Program-made: the position numbers and the translations under genes
Notes under the pieces: model-generated
Told to the model about the DNA's origin: nothing
Seen by the model: only the letters and a program-made list of their open reading frames with translations
Databases searched by the model: none
Part shown: one piece after another, positions 10,921 to 22,700 of the stretch
Position numbering within the stretch: the first letter of the stretch is position 1
Layout of the letters: each line of letters opens with the position of its first letter
Source: Lepus europaeus
Taxonomy: Eukaryota; Chordata; Mammalia; Lagomorpha; Leporidae
Length of the DNA stretch: 64,000 nucleotides
Direction: 5' to 3'
Assembly: GCF_033115175.1 (NCBI RefSeq)
Contig: NC_084838.1
Coordinates: 46,727,468 to 46,791,467 of the forward strand

Positions 10921-11924
10921 ATTTGGAGAGCAGAGAGAAAGAAATAGAGGACAAGAGCATTAAATGGCTTTTAGAGAGAGTGGAACTTCTGGAAAAATAC
11001 AGATGGGTGTCTGACTTGTTAATAAAATTTTAATTTGAGGTCGATGAAAAGCCCTGTGTGTTGACTGTAAAACATACTCATCAGCAGTCCCAAGAAAAAT
11101 CTATCAGGGTTATTTCCTTTCATTAAAGAGCAATATAAATATTGATCAACACTCCTAATTGACCTGTGGTTTGTTTCCATACATTAAACTTCCGTTCTGC
11201 ACAGAGGGCACAGATCTTCCAATTACCTTTAGTTCATAATTCATTATGTCACTTTAAAGCTAAGCATGAACACAGGGTCTTCATCAAGGAAAAGGACCTC
11301 TTTCGGAGCACTTCGAGTAACATCCCCCAAGATGCCTGAGCTTCGCAGATGACCCGTCAACAGCTAGGGGAATATCTTTGCCCATCCCAAACAGGCCAGC
11401 CTTGCCAATCTGAAATCAAGCAGCTACAGGGAAGAGCCAAGAAGCAGCCCCCCTCACTGAGGATCAGAAATGAAAAGCACACCAACTAAAGAAAAGGGAA
11501 TATTGGGCTTGGTGACACAAGGAGAGCTGGACAAACGCCAAGGCAAACATCTGTTGTTTCATGAAGACAGATAAAGGCATACTAATCATCTTGTTAGTGG
11601 TGGTCAAAACATTGGAGATATTCCCTCTAAATCCAATGACAAAACATCCCCATCTTTTAGGTTTGGAAACAAAAAAAAACATTTGGAATGTTCAGTATTG
11701 AGTATCCAAAATCCTGGTTAGTTTGACCTTGCTGGCTGTCTTGCTGTGTCTCTCGGGAAAGACAGTTCCCCCTTGAATAGGTTCAAGTGTAACCTGGAGA
11801 ATGGACTGTTAATTAATATTTTCTTGCCAGTGCCAAGAAATTGAATGAATGGATGGCATGGAAAGGCACTTAGCATCCCACAAGTCTGGGAGGTTTTCAG
11901 CTAGAGCTGTTCTGCCTTTCTCAG
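10921..11924. other. Unique intronic sequence
   Basis: About 1 kb with no gene or named repeat. CpG sites survive near 11300-11360, which may be a conserved non-coding stretch. Confidence 0.4.
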
Positions 11925-12140
11925 TCTCTGACTTGCTTCATCACTCCACGTTATGAAACAGGCACCCTTCCTCTGCACCTTTGCCTCTTAGCATCAAGGT
12001 AAAAGTCTTAACCATCTTGTGAAGTACAAGCTTAGCGCTCTGCAGAGCTGGTGTGCGAGTGACCAGGTACCTCAGGCCTTGCTCCCTTCCCATGCCAACT
12101 TACAATGGGACTGCAATCCAGCCTCCCTCATTAGTGAGAG
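11925..12140 (+). mobile_element. L2 LINE fragment (tentative)
   Basis: GGTAAAAGTCTTAACCATC, GTACAAGCTTAGCGCTCTGC and ACCTCAGGCCTTGCTCCC resemble the L2 segment around CCTACAAGGCCCTGCATGATC. It is diverged. Confidence 0.4.
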
Positions 12141-12256
12141 ATGGAGACTATCCACAGTTACATGTGATTCCTCCTTTTAGGATCATAGAATGACAATGGT
12201 TGTCATCATTTACCATTTACATTAAAGGCTTACCTTGCTTAATTCTGAGCAAGAAT

Positions 12257-12271
12257 TTTTTTTTTTTTTTT
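12257..12271. repeat. Poly-T run
   Basis: T15 in otherwise unique sequence; possibly a relic tail. Confidence 0.7.
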
Positions 12272-12577
12272 GGGAAGACTTTGTCCTTTAATGCATAGCA
12301 ATGGAATTTTCCATTTCTTCTGACAGGAAGGCTGACATTTTATCCTTGTGACATATCAAACGATCAGAATGGAATATTCTTTGAAATTGTGGTGGCATTG
12401 CAGAAGTAAGGGAAGTAAATACAGGATTAGGCTTTATGTAAAGATTATATACCTTGTTGTATCTGCATTTTATTTTTTATTCAGGTGGATTACTAATAGG
12501 AAGATAACATTAACAATATTAAAACATAAGATAATTTTAAAAATATGTAGCAAGATTATTTAAAAATATACATTTAC

Positions 12578-12909
12578 AGCCGGTGCCACAGCTCACTTGG
12601 CTAATCCTCCGCCTGCGGCGCCAGCACCCTGGGTTCTAGTCCCGGTTGGGGCACTCGATTCTGTCCCGGAAGCTCCTCTTCCAGTCCAGCTCTCTGCTGT
12701 GGTCCAGGAGGGCAGTGGAGGATGGCCCAAGTGCTTGGGCCCTGCACCCGCATGGGAGACCAGGAGAAGCACCTGGCTCCTGGCTTCAGATCTGTGCAGC
12801 GCTGGCCATAGCGGCCATTTGGGGAGGTGAACCAACGGAAAAGGAAGACCTTTCTCTCTGTCTCTCTCTCTCTCTCACTGTCTAACTCTGCCTGTAAAAA
12901 AAAAAAAAA
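12578..12909 (+). mobile_element. C-repeat SINE, young, full length
   Basis: GCCGGTGCCACAGCTCACTTGG head, intact GGTTCTAGTCCCGG box B, (CT)n, and an A14 tail. The short target duplication TACATTTAC is at 12569-12577 and 12910-12918. Confidence 0.95.
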
Positions 12910-12950
12910 TACATTTACTATCAAATTATTTAATTCCCAAAGCTATCAAT

Positions 12951-13293
12951 TTTTTTAAAGATTTTATTTATTTATTTGAGAGGTAGAGTTATAGACAGTG
13001 AGAGAGAAGGAGAGAGAGAGAAAAAGAGAGAGAAAGGTCTTACTTCCATTGGTTCACTCCCCAATGGCTACAACAGCCGGAGCTGAGCTGATCCAAAGCC
13101 AGGAGCCAGGTGCCCCTTTCTGGTCTCCCCTGTCGGGGCAGGGGCCCAAAGACCCGGGCCATCCTCCACTGCTTTCCCAAGCCACAGCAGAGAGCTGGAT
13201 CAGGAGAGGAGCAGCCGGGACTAGAACCGGTGCCCATATGGGATGCCGGCACCACAGCTGGAGGATTAACCTACTGTGCCACAGCGCCGTCCC
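12951..13293 (-). mobile_element. C-repeat SINE, full length
   Basis: A reversed tail (TTTTTTTAAAGATTTTATTTA), a (GA) block and a reversed head ending CCACAGCGCCGTCCC. The target duplication is CCAAAGCTATCAA near 12938-12950 and CCAAAACTATCAA at 13292-13304. It faces the copy at 12578 tail to tail. Confidence 0.93.
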
Positions 13294-13689
13294 AAAACTA
13301 TCAAATTTAATTCCTTTCCTTCGGGTCAAATGTGAAAAACGAAGGAGGAAGTGACTACTCCAAGATCATCAAGTAAAATAATGACCAGTATACTAACCCT
13401 AGCACTTTCCATGTACTACATTCCCTTCCCACACATGCTAATCTCACAGGAAGCCAAAGCAGGAGATAAGAAATCAATGATGGACGGAGAGTAAAATGGA
13501 AGGGAGCATGGCAAACCTTGGCAGCAGAGCTGCCACTATCCTGGCACTGCCAAACGTTCTGGTCTTTCCTCCTGGTGACCCACACATCCAGCCTTAGAAG
13601 CTTCCTCAAATTGGTGCACAAAGTGAGGCATAGTTCCTATTTATGGTTTAGCAATAAAGTTCATGAAGTACAGAGGAGGACTGACCCAT

Positions 13690-13858
13690 GTTCAAGGTTC
13701 CAGTTCATCTAATTGTAGCTGTGCAGCTTGGAACAAGTGAAGAACTTCTCTGAAACTGCAATTCTTCCATAAAACAGAGATCATTTTGTTTTCCTCTAAA
13801 GGGTGGTGGAGAATACATGTAATGTGCTTGGCACATAGTGTGTTCTCAATTGGTGGTG
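13690..13858 (+). mobile_element. MIR SINE
   Basis: GTAGCTGTGCAGCTTGGAACAAG, CTTCCATAAAACAGAGATCA and GTGCTTGGCACATAGTGTG in MIR order. Confidence 0.75.
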
Positions 13859-13995
13859 TAGACCAAGTGATCCAAAAGGATCAGCTTTTCTGTGTTTCAC
13901 ATCATCTTTGCAACATTGGATTTAGTATAATAGTATCTAGGCCTTAGTGCTAGATTCTATCCTAAAGATAAGCATAAATTAGTCTAGGAGAAATT

Positions 13996-14703
13996 TGTCA
14001 TAGTTCATTCATGCTGCTGCAATAGAATATCATAGACTGGAAGGGTTGTAAATAGCAGAAACTTTATTCCTTACAATTCTGGAAAGCTGGAAGTCTAAGA
14101 TCAAGGCACCAGTAGATTTGGTGTTAAGTAAGAACCCCTTCCTGGCTCATGGATGGCATCTTCTCCCTGTTGGAAAAGGCAAGGGAGTGTTTTTTTTTTT
14201 GTTTTTTGTTTTTTTTTTTTTTGTTTTTGACAGGCAGAGGGACAGTGAGAGAGAGAGACAGAGAGAAAGGTCCTCCCTTTTGCCGTTGGTTCACCCTCCA
14301 ATGGCCACCGCAGCTGGCGCGCTGCAGCCGGCGCACCGCACTGATCCGATGGCAGGAGCCAGGTGCCTCTCCTGGTCTCCCATGGGGTGCAGGGCCCAAG
14401 CACTTGGGCCATCCTCCACTGCACTCCCTGGCCACAGCAGAGAGCTAGCCTGGAAGAGGGGCAACCGGGACAGAATCCGGTGCCCTGACTGGGACTAGAA
14501 CCCGGTGTGCCGGCGCCACAAGGCGGAGGATTAGCCTAGTGAGCCGCGGCGCCGGCCGGGAGTGTTTTTTATAAGGGCACTAATCACATTCCTGAGAGCC
14601 CTTCCACCATGACCTGATCCACTCCCACTGCCTCCAAAAAACCATCAAATGGGAGCTAGCATTTAACATATGAAGCTGGTGAAGATACAGACAGTCTGTA
14701 GCA
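13996..14703 (-). mobile_element. MLT1-type LTR (ERVL-MaLR), split by a C-SINE
   Basis: The + strand reads as reverse-complement MLT1: TTCATTCATGCTGCTGCAATAG, CATAGACTGG, ACAATTCTGGAAAGCTGGAAG, GATCAAGGCACCAGTAGATTTGG, then after the SINE TTTATAAGGGCACTAATCAC, CATGACCTGATCCACTCC and ACAGTCTGTAGCA. The LTR covers 13996-14189 and 14558-14703. It is an old retroviral solo LTR with no coding sequence. Confidence 0.85.
14190..14557 (-). mobile_element. C-repeat SINE, young, inside an MLT1 LTR
   Basis: A T-rich tail with G interruptions, a (GA) block and a reversed head ending GCCGCGGCGCCGGCC. The target duplication GGGAGTGTTTTTT starts at 14183 and again at 14558. It is CpG-rich, and frames of 99 to 126 codons within it are SINE sequence. 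Confidence 0.95.
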
Positions 14704-14717
14704 AGACTACATTTAGG

Positions 14718-15043
14718 CCGGTGCCACGGCTCAATAGGCTAATCCTCTGCCTGCAGCGCCGGCACCCTGAGTTCTAGTCCCGGTCGGGGCGCCGGATTCT
14801 GTCCCGGTTGCCCCTCTTCCAGGCCAGCTCTCTGCTGTGGCCTGGAAAGGCAGTGGAGGATGGCCCAAGTGCTTGGGCCCTGCACCTGCATGGGAGACCA
14901 GGAGGAAGTACCTGGCTCCTGCCTTCGGATCAGCGAGATGCGCCGGCCGCAGCGGCCATTGTGGGGTGAACCAACGGCAAAGGAAGACCTTTCTCTCTGT
15001 CTCTCTCTCTCACTTTCCGCTCTGCCTGTCAATAAAAGAAAAA
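14718..15043 (+). mobile_element. C-repeat SINE, young, full length
   Basis: CCGGTGCCACGGCTCAATAGG head, intact box B and (CT)n. A perfect 15-base target duplication (AAGACTACATTTAGG) is at 14703-14717 and 15044-15058. It inserted exactly at the outer edge of the MLT1 LTR. Confidence 0.95.
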
Positions 15044-15058
15044 AAGACTACATTTAGG

Positions 15059-16615
15059 AATTAATCTAGGTTTTAAAAACTGTGTGGTCCATTTCTGGCC
15101 ATGTGCTTAATGTCCCTCCAAGGCATTGAATTGAAGTTCACCTAAAGATGACTCATTTAGAGTCAAAGGAGGCTGAAAAGCTTTAAAATTCAGGAAGGAA
15201 TCAATTCCAAGGCTGTGTGGCGATGAAGAGCTGCTACGTCCCATTCCAGTAGAGAGGGCAAAGGACAATCAACCCACAGAATGTGGCCAGGTCCAAGAGG
15301 CTCTTTTATTACATGTCCTTTCCATCCAGGAAGAGGAAGCTGAAAGCAGTCATGCACACACTCAGCCGAAACAAAAAAGGATGCTTTCGTCGAAGCCTAC
15401 TGGGGCTTGTTTACAGAGCTTGAATCTGGGACAAACAGCTTGCCATATCTCTTAGTGCCTAGTCTTAGCACTTATTTAATTTGAGATCTGCTTCTTGCCT
15501 ATTAAAAATGAAAACAGTTACAGTCACTCTCTGACATGAATTGTTCTTTCTGGAAGGCACTGTGCCAATTTGGGATTGTCAGACAATCGTACCGTCAATG
15601 ACATGTTCAGGATCCTGTGTGATGGAGGGAACAGTTGAGACAATTACCTTCAATATTTCACTAACACAGCAGTAAAACATTTAAAACGTGTGTGGTGATA
15701 GTGCTGCTGTGTATCATACTCACAGTCCTTGTTCATTCCCACGAAAACTTGTCTTCTGAGGATATACAGGCAGAGCTCTCCCTACATTATTATCATTTTT
15801 AGTAGAAGCTCTTGAGTGGTTTATTTTTGTTTATACTAGTAGTTGGGGAGCCATGGTAACCTAGGAAATGCACAAGCAAAAAAAGATTGATAATTTGAGG
15901 AGATAAGGGTAAGCCACAGAGAACATTGCTGGGTGTCCTTCAAGTTCTCATCCCAGAGGGCATGAGTGTTGCCGCAGTGGGAGCCTCCCTGGGAGCATGG
16001 GAGACTTCTCCGATGCCTACCATTAGGATTGACTCTCACGTGCCTTCTTCTGTCTTTGTCTCTGTCATCTGTGGTAGTGAGCATCTTTCCTCCTGCTGCT
16101 CCTCCACTTTCAGAAAGAGAAAAAAAAAAATAGTGAAGGTCTGCACTTTAACAAAGGGCCCAAAGTCTCCTTGCACAAATATTACCTAATTATGGAGGGA
16201 TAGCATCTTACGAATGTTCCGGTGTTTGCTTCTAGTTCTTCGCCCCACCCCACCCTATTTACATAAAAGTCGATTGGAACAGAAGTCTTTGTTGCTGCCT
16301 TAGTGGAATCTTCTCATGGGATTTCTCACAGAGATTTACGTGCTTGGAACCAAACTTAGATAAAAAAAGAAAATATGCAGAAGGCTCTGTAAAATACCAT
16401 GGGAGTGGTCCAGCCCATAGTATATTCCTGTCACACAAAGCATGCTTTTCCAGCAAAGCTGACAGCCTGCCCAGCGTTCACTCAACCAGGACTTGTAGTA
16501 TAAAGGGCAGAGCATTTAAATTTGTACCTCCTACAACTTAATGAATCTCCTTCCTAAAACTTAATCCTTTGAAAAAATGAAGCTGAGATTTTTTTTTTTT
16601 AAATAGTCACCTTTT
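15059..16615. other. Unique intronic sequence
   Basis: About 1.55 kb with no named repeat and no coding likeness. Small A or T runs occur at 16124 and 16590. Confidence 0.5.
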
Positions 16616-16621
16616 GGAAAC

Positions 16622-16838
16622 ATGAGGCTGTATAGCGCAGTGGATAAAATTACAGCTAAGGGAGCCAAATGTGTGACATCAAGCATATTTCTTAAGGGCT
16701 CTGAGAATTAATTGCCTTGGAAGTAAAACAAGGTCAGTAGCAGGACCTCCTTCATCGCATTGTTGTGAGGGATAAATAAGATGTGACACAGACAGAACCC
16801 AGCATAGCGCCTGGATCTAAATTCTAACTATCATCTTA
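16622..16838 (+). mobile_element. MIR SINE, near full length
   Basis: The tRNA-like head AGGCTGTATAGCGCAGTGGATAA, then the GGGAGCCAAATG, CATTGTTGTGAGGGATAAAT and CAGCATAGCGCCTGG blocks. Confidence 0.75.
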
Positions 16839-17679
16839 TGAGTGATGATTTCCTTCATTCAGGCCATTTCGTCTTAACCGCGATAGTATGGAAAATTAAG
16901 CTCTGGACCTATCTAGGTAGAAATAAATAGTTTGATTTAGTGGTGATCCCGTAATTCTGTAAAGAAGAGAAGGGACTCTACCTCCAAACTGGAAAAGAAT
17001 TTAATGTCCTTTAAGAACAAGTCCACTTCCTTCCCTTAAGGCAGGCCTTCGGGCACAGAAGCTGAGGATGGCTTCCTGTGTGGGAAGACCATTTCACTCT
17101 CCACGGAACATGGATCTCAGCCCCAGTTTCATCTGCTACAACCACAAGGCAGTGAGGAAGGCTATGTAGAAGGAAGGAGAAGCACCCTCCTCCCTGTGTT
17201 TTATGTTATCGCTCAAACCATCACTTCCTTTATTTCCCTCTAAAATTTGTGCAGGTTCACTTGTGGCAATTTTACAACCTATAGGAAGCTACTTTATCAT
17301 AATTCATAAAAAGTGAACTCTTAGCAGGGGCATTGTAGATCAATTTAAGTCAAACATGTCCAGTTCTGTTGGGATAATCAACTATTTCATTGCATTAGTG
17401 ATACTATAAAATCCACATACTTTGTACAACCTGAGTGAGATTAAAGACAGGCAATTAATCTTCTCTGCATTTTCTTTGCAGGGGAATGGATTTTTAGACA
17501 TAAATCTTATACAATTTTTCAGTTATTTATAAACTCATGTCCCATTTTCTGTATAAGAGACCAGTGTCCCAACTCAATCTGAAATGTTATTAAAATGTCA
17601 TAAATGCTCAATTGATCTTGCAAAGCCAGATTTAATTGGCTTCCATTAACTTTACACTATAGAAAAGGTTATATATCTT
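16839..17679. other. Unique intronic sequence
   Basis: No gene or named repeat in about 840 bases. Confidence 0.5.
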
Positions 17680-17790
17680 GTCCCATTTGACCTAGTGAGG
17701 TGAATAAAGCAATTATTAATGTTCCCATTTGACAGATAAGAAAACTGAAGGGCAGAAAAAGTAAAGGTCCTACCCCAAATTACCCACTTC
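17680..17790 (-). mobile_element. MIR SINE fragment
   Basis: TTCCCATTTGACAGATAAGAAAACTGAAGGGC and CCTACCCCAAATTACCCAC match reverse-complement MIR. Confidence 0.65.
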
Positions 17791-17960
17791 ATGGCAGTGT
17801 CAAGTAAAGATACATGTTTCCTACCTCACAGTGCCTGTAATACCACATATGTAAAAGTTTTTGTACCTTCCCAGGCATGTTCCACATATGTACATGTCTC
17901 CCTATTTCTGTCAGTCCAGGAAAAGAGCAATTCAGGCTACGTCAAACCACAGAGTTTGTG

Positions 17961-18292
17961 TTTTTCTTTTTTGTAAGGTTTATTTTATTTGTTTGAAAGT
18001 AGAGTTACAGAGAAAGAGAGAGAAAGACAGAGAATCTTCTATGTGCAGGTTCACTCCCTAAATGAGGACAACAGCTTGAACTCACCCAGGCTAAAGATAG
18101 GATCCCACAGTCAATCCAGATCTCCTTCGTGGGTGGCAGGGGACCAAGCACTGGCGCCATCCTCTGGGTTTTCCCAGGTGCATTTGAGAGCACTAGACTG
18201 GAAGTAGAGCAGCCGGGACTCAAACCAGCACTATGATATGGGATGCCAACATCTATGCACAGGCTTAAGGCTCTATGCCACAACACCAGCCA
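17961..18292 (-). mobile_element. C-repeat SINE, old
   Basis: TTTTATTTGTTTGAAAGTAGAGTTACAG with a (GA) block, a diverged body and a reversed head ending CACAACACCAGCC. No clear target duplication remains. Confidence 0.85.
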
Positions 18293-18579
18293 CTAACAAT
18301 CTTTCCTATAAACAGGCAGGTTTTCCTGTGTACCTTCATTATAACTAAGTAACTATGTAGAGATTCTGGAAATCTACCATAAGGACTTTGGCTTGCCAGG
18401 CTCTGTTCTAGATTCTGATTAAGCATGCTTTAAGGAAAAACCCATTGATCCTGACTTTATACTTATAAAATTTATGTAGTAATATATATTTTCAATATGT
18501 AATAACACATTTATAATGTATATTAATTTCAATATTTCAAATGTTACATTTAAATAAGTGATAAGTTATATGTGGTCCA

Positions 18580-19215
18580 AAATTTTGAAGGGAATATATT
18601 ATTTTCTCTATCATCTACCCAATTCCCTTCTCGAGAAGGAACCAATAATATCTCTGTACTCGTGTTCTTCCAAAGCTATTCATGCATAGACAAAGACAGT
18701 ATGATAACTATAGGCTTTATGTGAAACTTATATTTCACACAAAGTGTACAGCCTCCTTGAAAGCAAGTTCTACAAGTGATTCCAGCGCAGCCAAAAATCA
18801 AGAAAGCAGTCAACTTCTACAGAAAGAACATTACCTCTTTTAAAACCCTGGAGTTCTCGGAGATAATCTCAGATTGATCCACAAACTTGACTGTGCAGAG
18901 CTTGGGAAAACACAGCTTTCTAAGTCCCCTCCTTTGAGAATCACTTATCTAAGGTCAATTTCTGAAATCCTACACTTAGGGGTTAAGTTGATTGCATTTC
19001 TAAAATATATTATCAGTGTCCCTCATTGCACAAATTTAAGGTACAATGTGATGTTCTAGTACATGTGTACTTCGTGTGATGATTGAATCAGTCCTTGGCA
19101 TAGCTTTCACCCCAACATTTGTTAAATCTTTATGGTAAAACATTAAAAAGTTTCTCCTCTAGCTATTTTGAAATGTATGATACATTATTGTATGATACAT
19201 TATTGTATTATACAT
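18580..19215 (-). mobile_element. Old LINE-1 3' region fragments (tentative boundaries)
   Basis: AATTCCCTTCTCGAGAAGG..GCATAGACAAAG (18620-18695) and TACAATGTGATGTTCTAGTACATG to CTAGCTATTTTGAAATGTATG (19040-19180) read as the reverse complement of old mammalian L1 3' UTR types. A short tandem repeat follows. Confidence 0.5.
19176..19212. repeat. Short tandem repeat, 15-base unit
   Basis: The unit ATGATACATTATTGT occurs twice, with a partial third copy. Confidence 0.8.
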
Positions 19216-20735
19216 ACAGAAGCAATTGGTTTTATTAAGTGAAGCATACCAATGTTTTGAACCCAAGAAAAATTTTTTAAAATACAATGGATTTGTTACA
19301 ATATTTTATCATATAAAGTTTATATGCAAAAGTTTAAATCCATGTTCAGTATATGTAATAGTGCCTTGGTATATAGGGAGCTATTTATTTCAAAGCAGTA
19401 GAGTCCAATGACTGTGCATCCTGGATCCAGTTTATACCCGCTTTGCAAAAATCAATTGTTAATTTTTTACTAGTTTTATAAAAGTAATGATATCACATTG
19501 ACAGATAGAAACTGGTCATGATGGGGGTACTTACATGATGTGGGTGAGCAAAAACTAGAAAAGCAGCTCTTTTCTTCTCCTTTGGAAAACAAGTTGTTAA
19601 CACTACCAGCACACCATTTTACCAATAGGTTTTGAGTCTTGAACCAAATGTACATTCTCCTTAGTAGGGACTTTCACAAACAAAGTTATTTTAAATAGTA
19701 CATTACCAAGACTGGCACATTAAATACAATGCAAATCACATTATTGACTTAATGTTAATCACTGAATTCTTGCCAGTAACCAAAAATGAGCTTTAGACAC
19801 AGAATTTATCTCCTGTTTATTTGCTAGTAAGTATCTAAATCATTTCTGCTGTCAAAGCCCTTAGAGCTAAATACGTGATGAGGAAAAGGTACCCTCAGGT
19901 CCTCACTCTGATAGTCCTAGGATGCAAATCAGAAGTCTAGGTTTTTAAGAAGTCCTCTGGCAACAGAATGAACAATGTGCAGTGTGTCTGGACTAGGCGT
20001 GATAAGTTAGCACAGTGCTTCTAAACCTCCTGTTATCACTATTTCCTAAAACCAAGCAATATTTTTGGAATTTTCTAGCATTGAATAGATTTGGAATTCC
20101 CCAAATAAGATGGAGATTATTCTTACAGTGTCCCTAATGATTGTTTCTTTCTCTTAGTTGATAAGCAACAAACTTAATCTTTTCTTTTCTCACAGTAGTA
20201 ACGGCTGCAGTTTTAACTTTTGAGTAAATTAAATGCTTTTAATGGTACTTTAATTATGTACTTGCTGTTTGTCAAACTCAATGTTGATGGTTAGAACTTC
20301 CATTCAGTAATAAGAAAGAATACTGCTTTTACCATGGGAACACATAAGCCGTGACTAAAAGCATGCAATAGTAGGTGGTAATTATCACAATGATGGTGAC
20401 TCATGTGGTATGGACTGGTTCTTCAGGGGATTTCACATTGTCCTAGTAGTACCTGCAGGCCTATGCTGAAACTATTTTGATCATCAAAACATCCCAATGC
20501 CTTAGCATTCAAAAGCTACTCAAAGACTTGTTTCTCTAAAGAACTGTTGTGATTCCTGGTAAGACAGTGCAGAGGACTGAAAGGACTGAAAGTGGTAACT
20601 GTTTTACTCAGTCTTGGGCAGAGAGCACCCAGCTGCGGCATCGCAGGACTGCAGCTTGGCTCAGCCTGTCTCCTGAATCCCAATCATGACAGCATGTGAT
20701 CCTCACCCTCTCAGGTTCAGGAAATACAAAACCTT
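19216..20735. other. Unique intronic sequence
   Basis: About 1.5 kb, AT-rich, no gene. CAGTGCTTCTAAACCTCC near 20012 resembles a MER5-type terminal repeat but is too short to call. Confidence 0.45.
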
Positions 20736-21095
20736 GGCCGGCGCCGCAGCTCAATAGGCTAATCCTCCACCTTACGGCGCTGGCACCCCGGGTTCTAGTC
20801 CCGGTCGGGGCGCCAGATTCTGTCCTGGTTGCCCCTCTTCCAGGCCAGCTCTCTGCTATGGCCTGGGAGTGCAGTGGAGGATGGCCCAAGTCGTTGGGCC
20901 CTGCACCTGCATGGGAGACCAGGGGAAGCACCTGGTTCCTGGCTTCGGATCAGCTCGATGCACCGGCTGCAGCGCGCCAGTTGCAGGGGCCATTGGAGGG
21001 TGAATCAACGGCAAAGGAAGACCTTTCTCTCTGTCTCTCTCTCACTGTCCACTCTGCCTATCAAAAAAACAAAAACAAAACAAAAAAAACAACAA
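20736..21095 (+). mobile_element. C-repeat SINE, young, full length
   Basis: GGCCGGCGCCGCAGCTCAATAGG head, intact box B, (CT)n, and an A-rich tail with C interruptions. No clear target duplication. A 137-codon frame through it is SINE sequence. Confidence 0.93.
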
Positions 21096-21836
21096 TGCAC
21101 TTATCATAGTTCTAAACTGTGTGGTCACAAAGAGGTGGTAGGGGTGTCATAAGACATTTTTATTAATAATTGCATCTAAAATGTGGATATTTGTGAATAA
21201 TTGACCCTATTAACAAGCAGAGAGAATCATTCGCTCTCTATATAATGGCTTCATTTTTTACTTTACTCCTGAGTTTATTTGCATATATGAATTCTGGTAG
21301 AAAGGGTAGGGTTACTGCAATATATTGTTCCTGTGCAATAGGCTGTAATTAGGAATGTGCCATATGTATGAATGTCATTGGTCACCCATATTTAGAACTG
21401 CACTCTATCTGGCTGTTGGTAAAGCACTACCAGGAATACAGAAGACTGCTGAATGAACCAGCTTGTCCTGCTGTTCTTAAAGCAATGTTCATTTCCAGAA
21501 ACAGCAATAGCAGGATCTGACTTGAAGGACACTTGGGTTACTTTTCCAATGCCGTAGAACAGTGACCAGAAGCTACATTTGAAAACCTGAAGGCCAGATT
21601 GAGCTAACAGTGACATCCTCATGCCATCCAGTGAGTCTCTTCCCTAGGCAATATACTGACCAGATTGGCCCTATTGTGCCTTTCCTGTTGAAACATTCAC
21701 TTCCTAGTGCTTTAGAGCTCTAGTCTCATAGCTCTTCTCATAAATCAGGGTGAGAATTTGGCCTACTCCTACGATGTGTGACTTCCTTACGGTAGAGGTG
21801 CTAATCTCTACTCTTCTACTAGAGTCTAGTGGAAGA
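21096..21836. other. Unique intronic sequence
   Basis: No gene or named repeat. Confidence 0.5.
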
Positions 21837-21837
21837 G

Positions 21838-21986
21838 TGGTCTATTCATCACCTGAATCAGAATCATCTGAAAATACATATTAAAAAAGAATGTGGGAGC
21901 CTCCCTAGATCTGCTGAATTGGAACAAGTACTTTCCTCCATTCTCCCAGGATAATTTCTTGGTACACTAAAATTGGAGAACCACTG
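21838..21986 (+). mobile_element. MER5-type non-autonomous hAT element
   Basis: TCACCTGAATCAGAATCATCTG, then GCCTCCCTAGATCTGCTGAATTGG and the terminal ATTGGAGAACCACTG follow MER5A. The left terminal repeat is worn. Confidence 0.7.
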
Positions 21987-22020
21987 CTTTAAGCCAGCAC
22001 TGGCAATTCTGTAAGGTGTC

Positions 22021-22527
22021 TGTTAATCAAAATTCTCCAGAGAAACAGGACCAATAAATAGATGATGGATACGTGTGTGTGTGTGTGTGTGCGCGCGTAC
22101 GCCTGTGCCTATCTACATAGAGAGAGATTATAGGGACTTTTTTCATGAAATTATGGAAACCAAGAATCCCCACCATTGGCCGTCTACAAGCTGGGAGAAC
22201 CAGGAAAAACCAGTGACGTTATTCATCCTGAGTCTAGAGGCCTGAAACCAACGGCACACATGTCCAAGGGCAGGAGAAGATAGATGTCTCAAGTCAGTCA
22301 GAGAGAGGAAAAACTCACCCTTCCTTAGCTTTTGCCCTCTCCAAGACCTCAGCGGAATGAATGATGCTCACTCAAATTGATAAGTGTAGATCTGTAGATC
22401 TGTACTTGGTCTACTGTTTCAAATGTTAATATTCTCCAGAAACACCCTCACAGAAACACCTAGAGATAATATTCTACTCGCTGTCTTCATGCCAATTGCC
22501 CAGTTAATTTATGAATTAACCATCACA
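22021..22527 (-). mobile_element. Solo LTR, MLT2-like (ERVL)
   Basis: Begins TGTTAATCAAAATTCTCCAG and ends AATTAACCATCACA on the + strand, that is TG..CA ends, 507 bases. Internal AGAGAGAGATTATAGGG, AATGTTAATATTCTCC and GAAACACCCTCACAGAAACACC blocks match the MLT2 type. A perfect 5-base duplication GTGTC flanks it at 22016-22020 and 22528-22532. It holds no viral genes. Confidence 0.8.
22070..22100. repeat. (GT)n(GC)n microsatellite inside the LTR
   Basis: About eleven GT units followed by GCGCGCG. It arises in the purine/pyrimidine-alternating part of the LTR. Confidence 0.85.
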
Positions 22528-22600
22528 GTGTCTGTGGTGGATGTGTCAATGGAAGTGAGGAATTGAGCCAAATGTATACATCAAGGAAGAGCATTCCAAA

Positions 22601-22700
22601 TCTCTCCTCAAAGGCCTTATAAACAAACTCAAACAATGGTTAATTAAATGGATTTGATAATAATGACTAATTTTTAAAAGGGTAAATCTCTAATTTTTAC
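22601..22700. repeat. Direct repeat, copy A
   Basis: Shares TTATAAACAAACTCAA and GATAATAATGACTAATTTTTAAAAG in the same order and spacing with 23585-23690. The family is not recognised. Confidence 0.8.

Noticed and set aside
14118-14498. A 126-codon frame with partners on the other strand
   Set aside because: Same cause: a young C-SINE, here with a T-rich tail that encodes phenylalanine runs.
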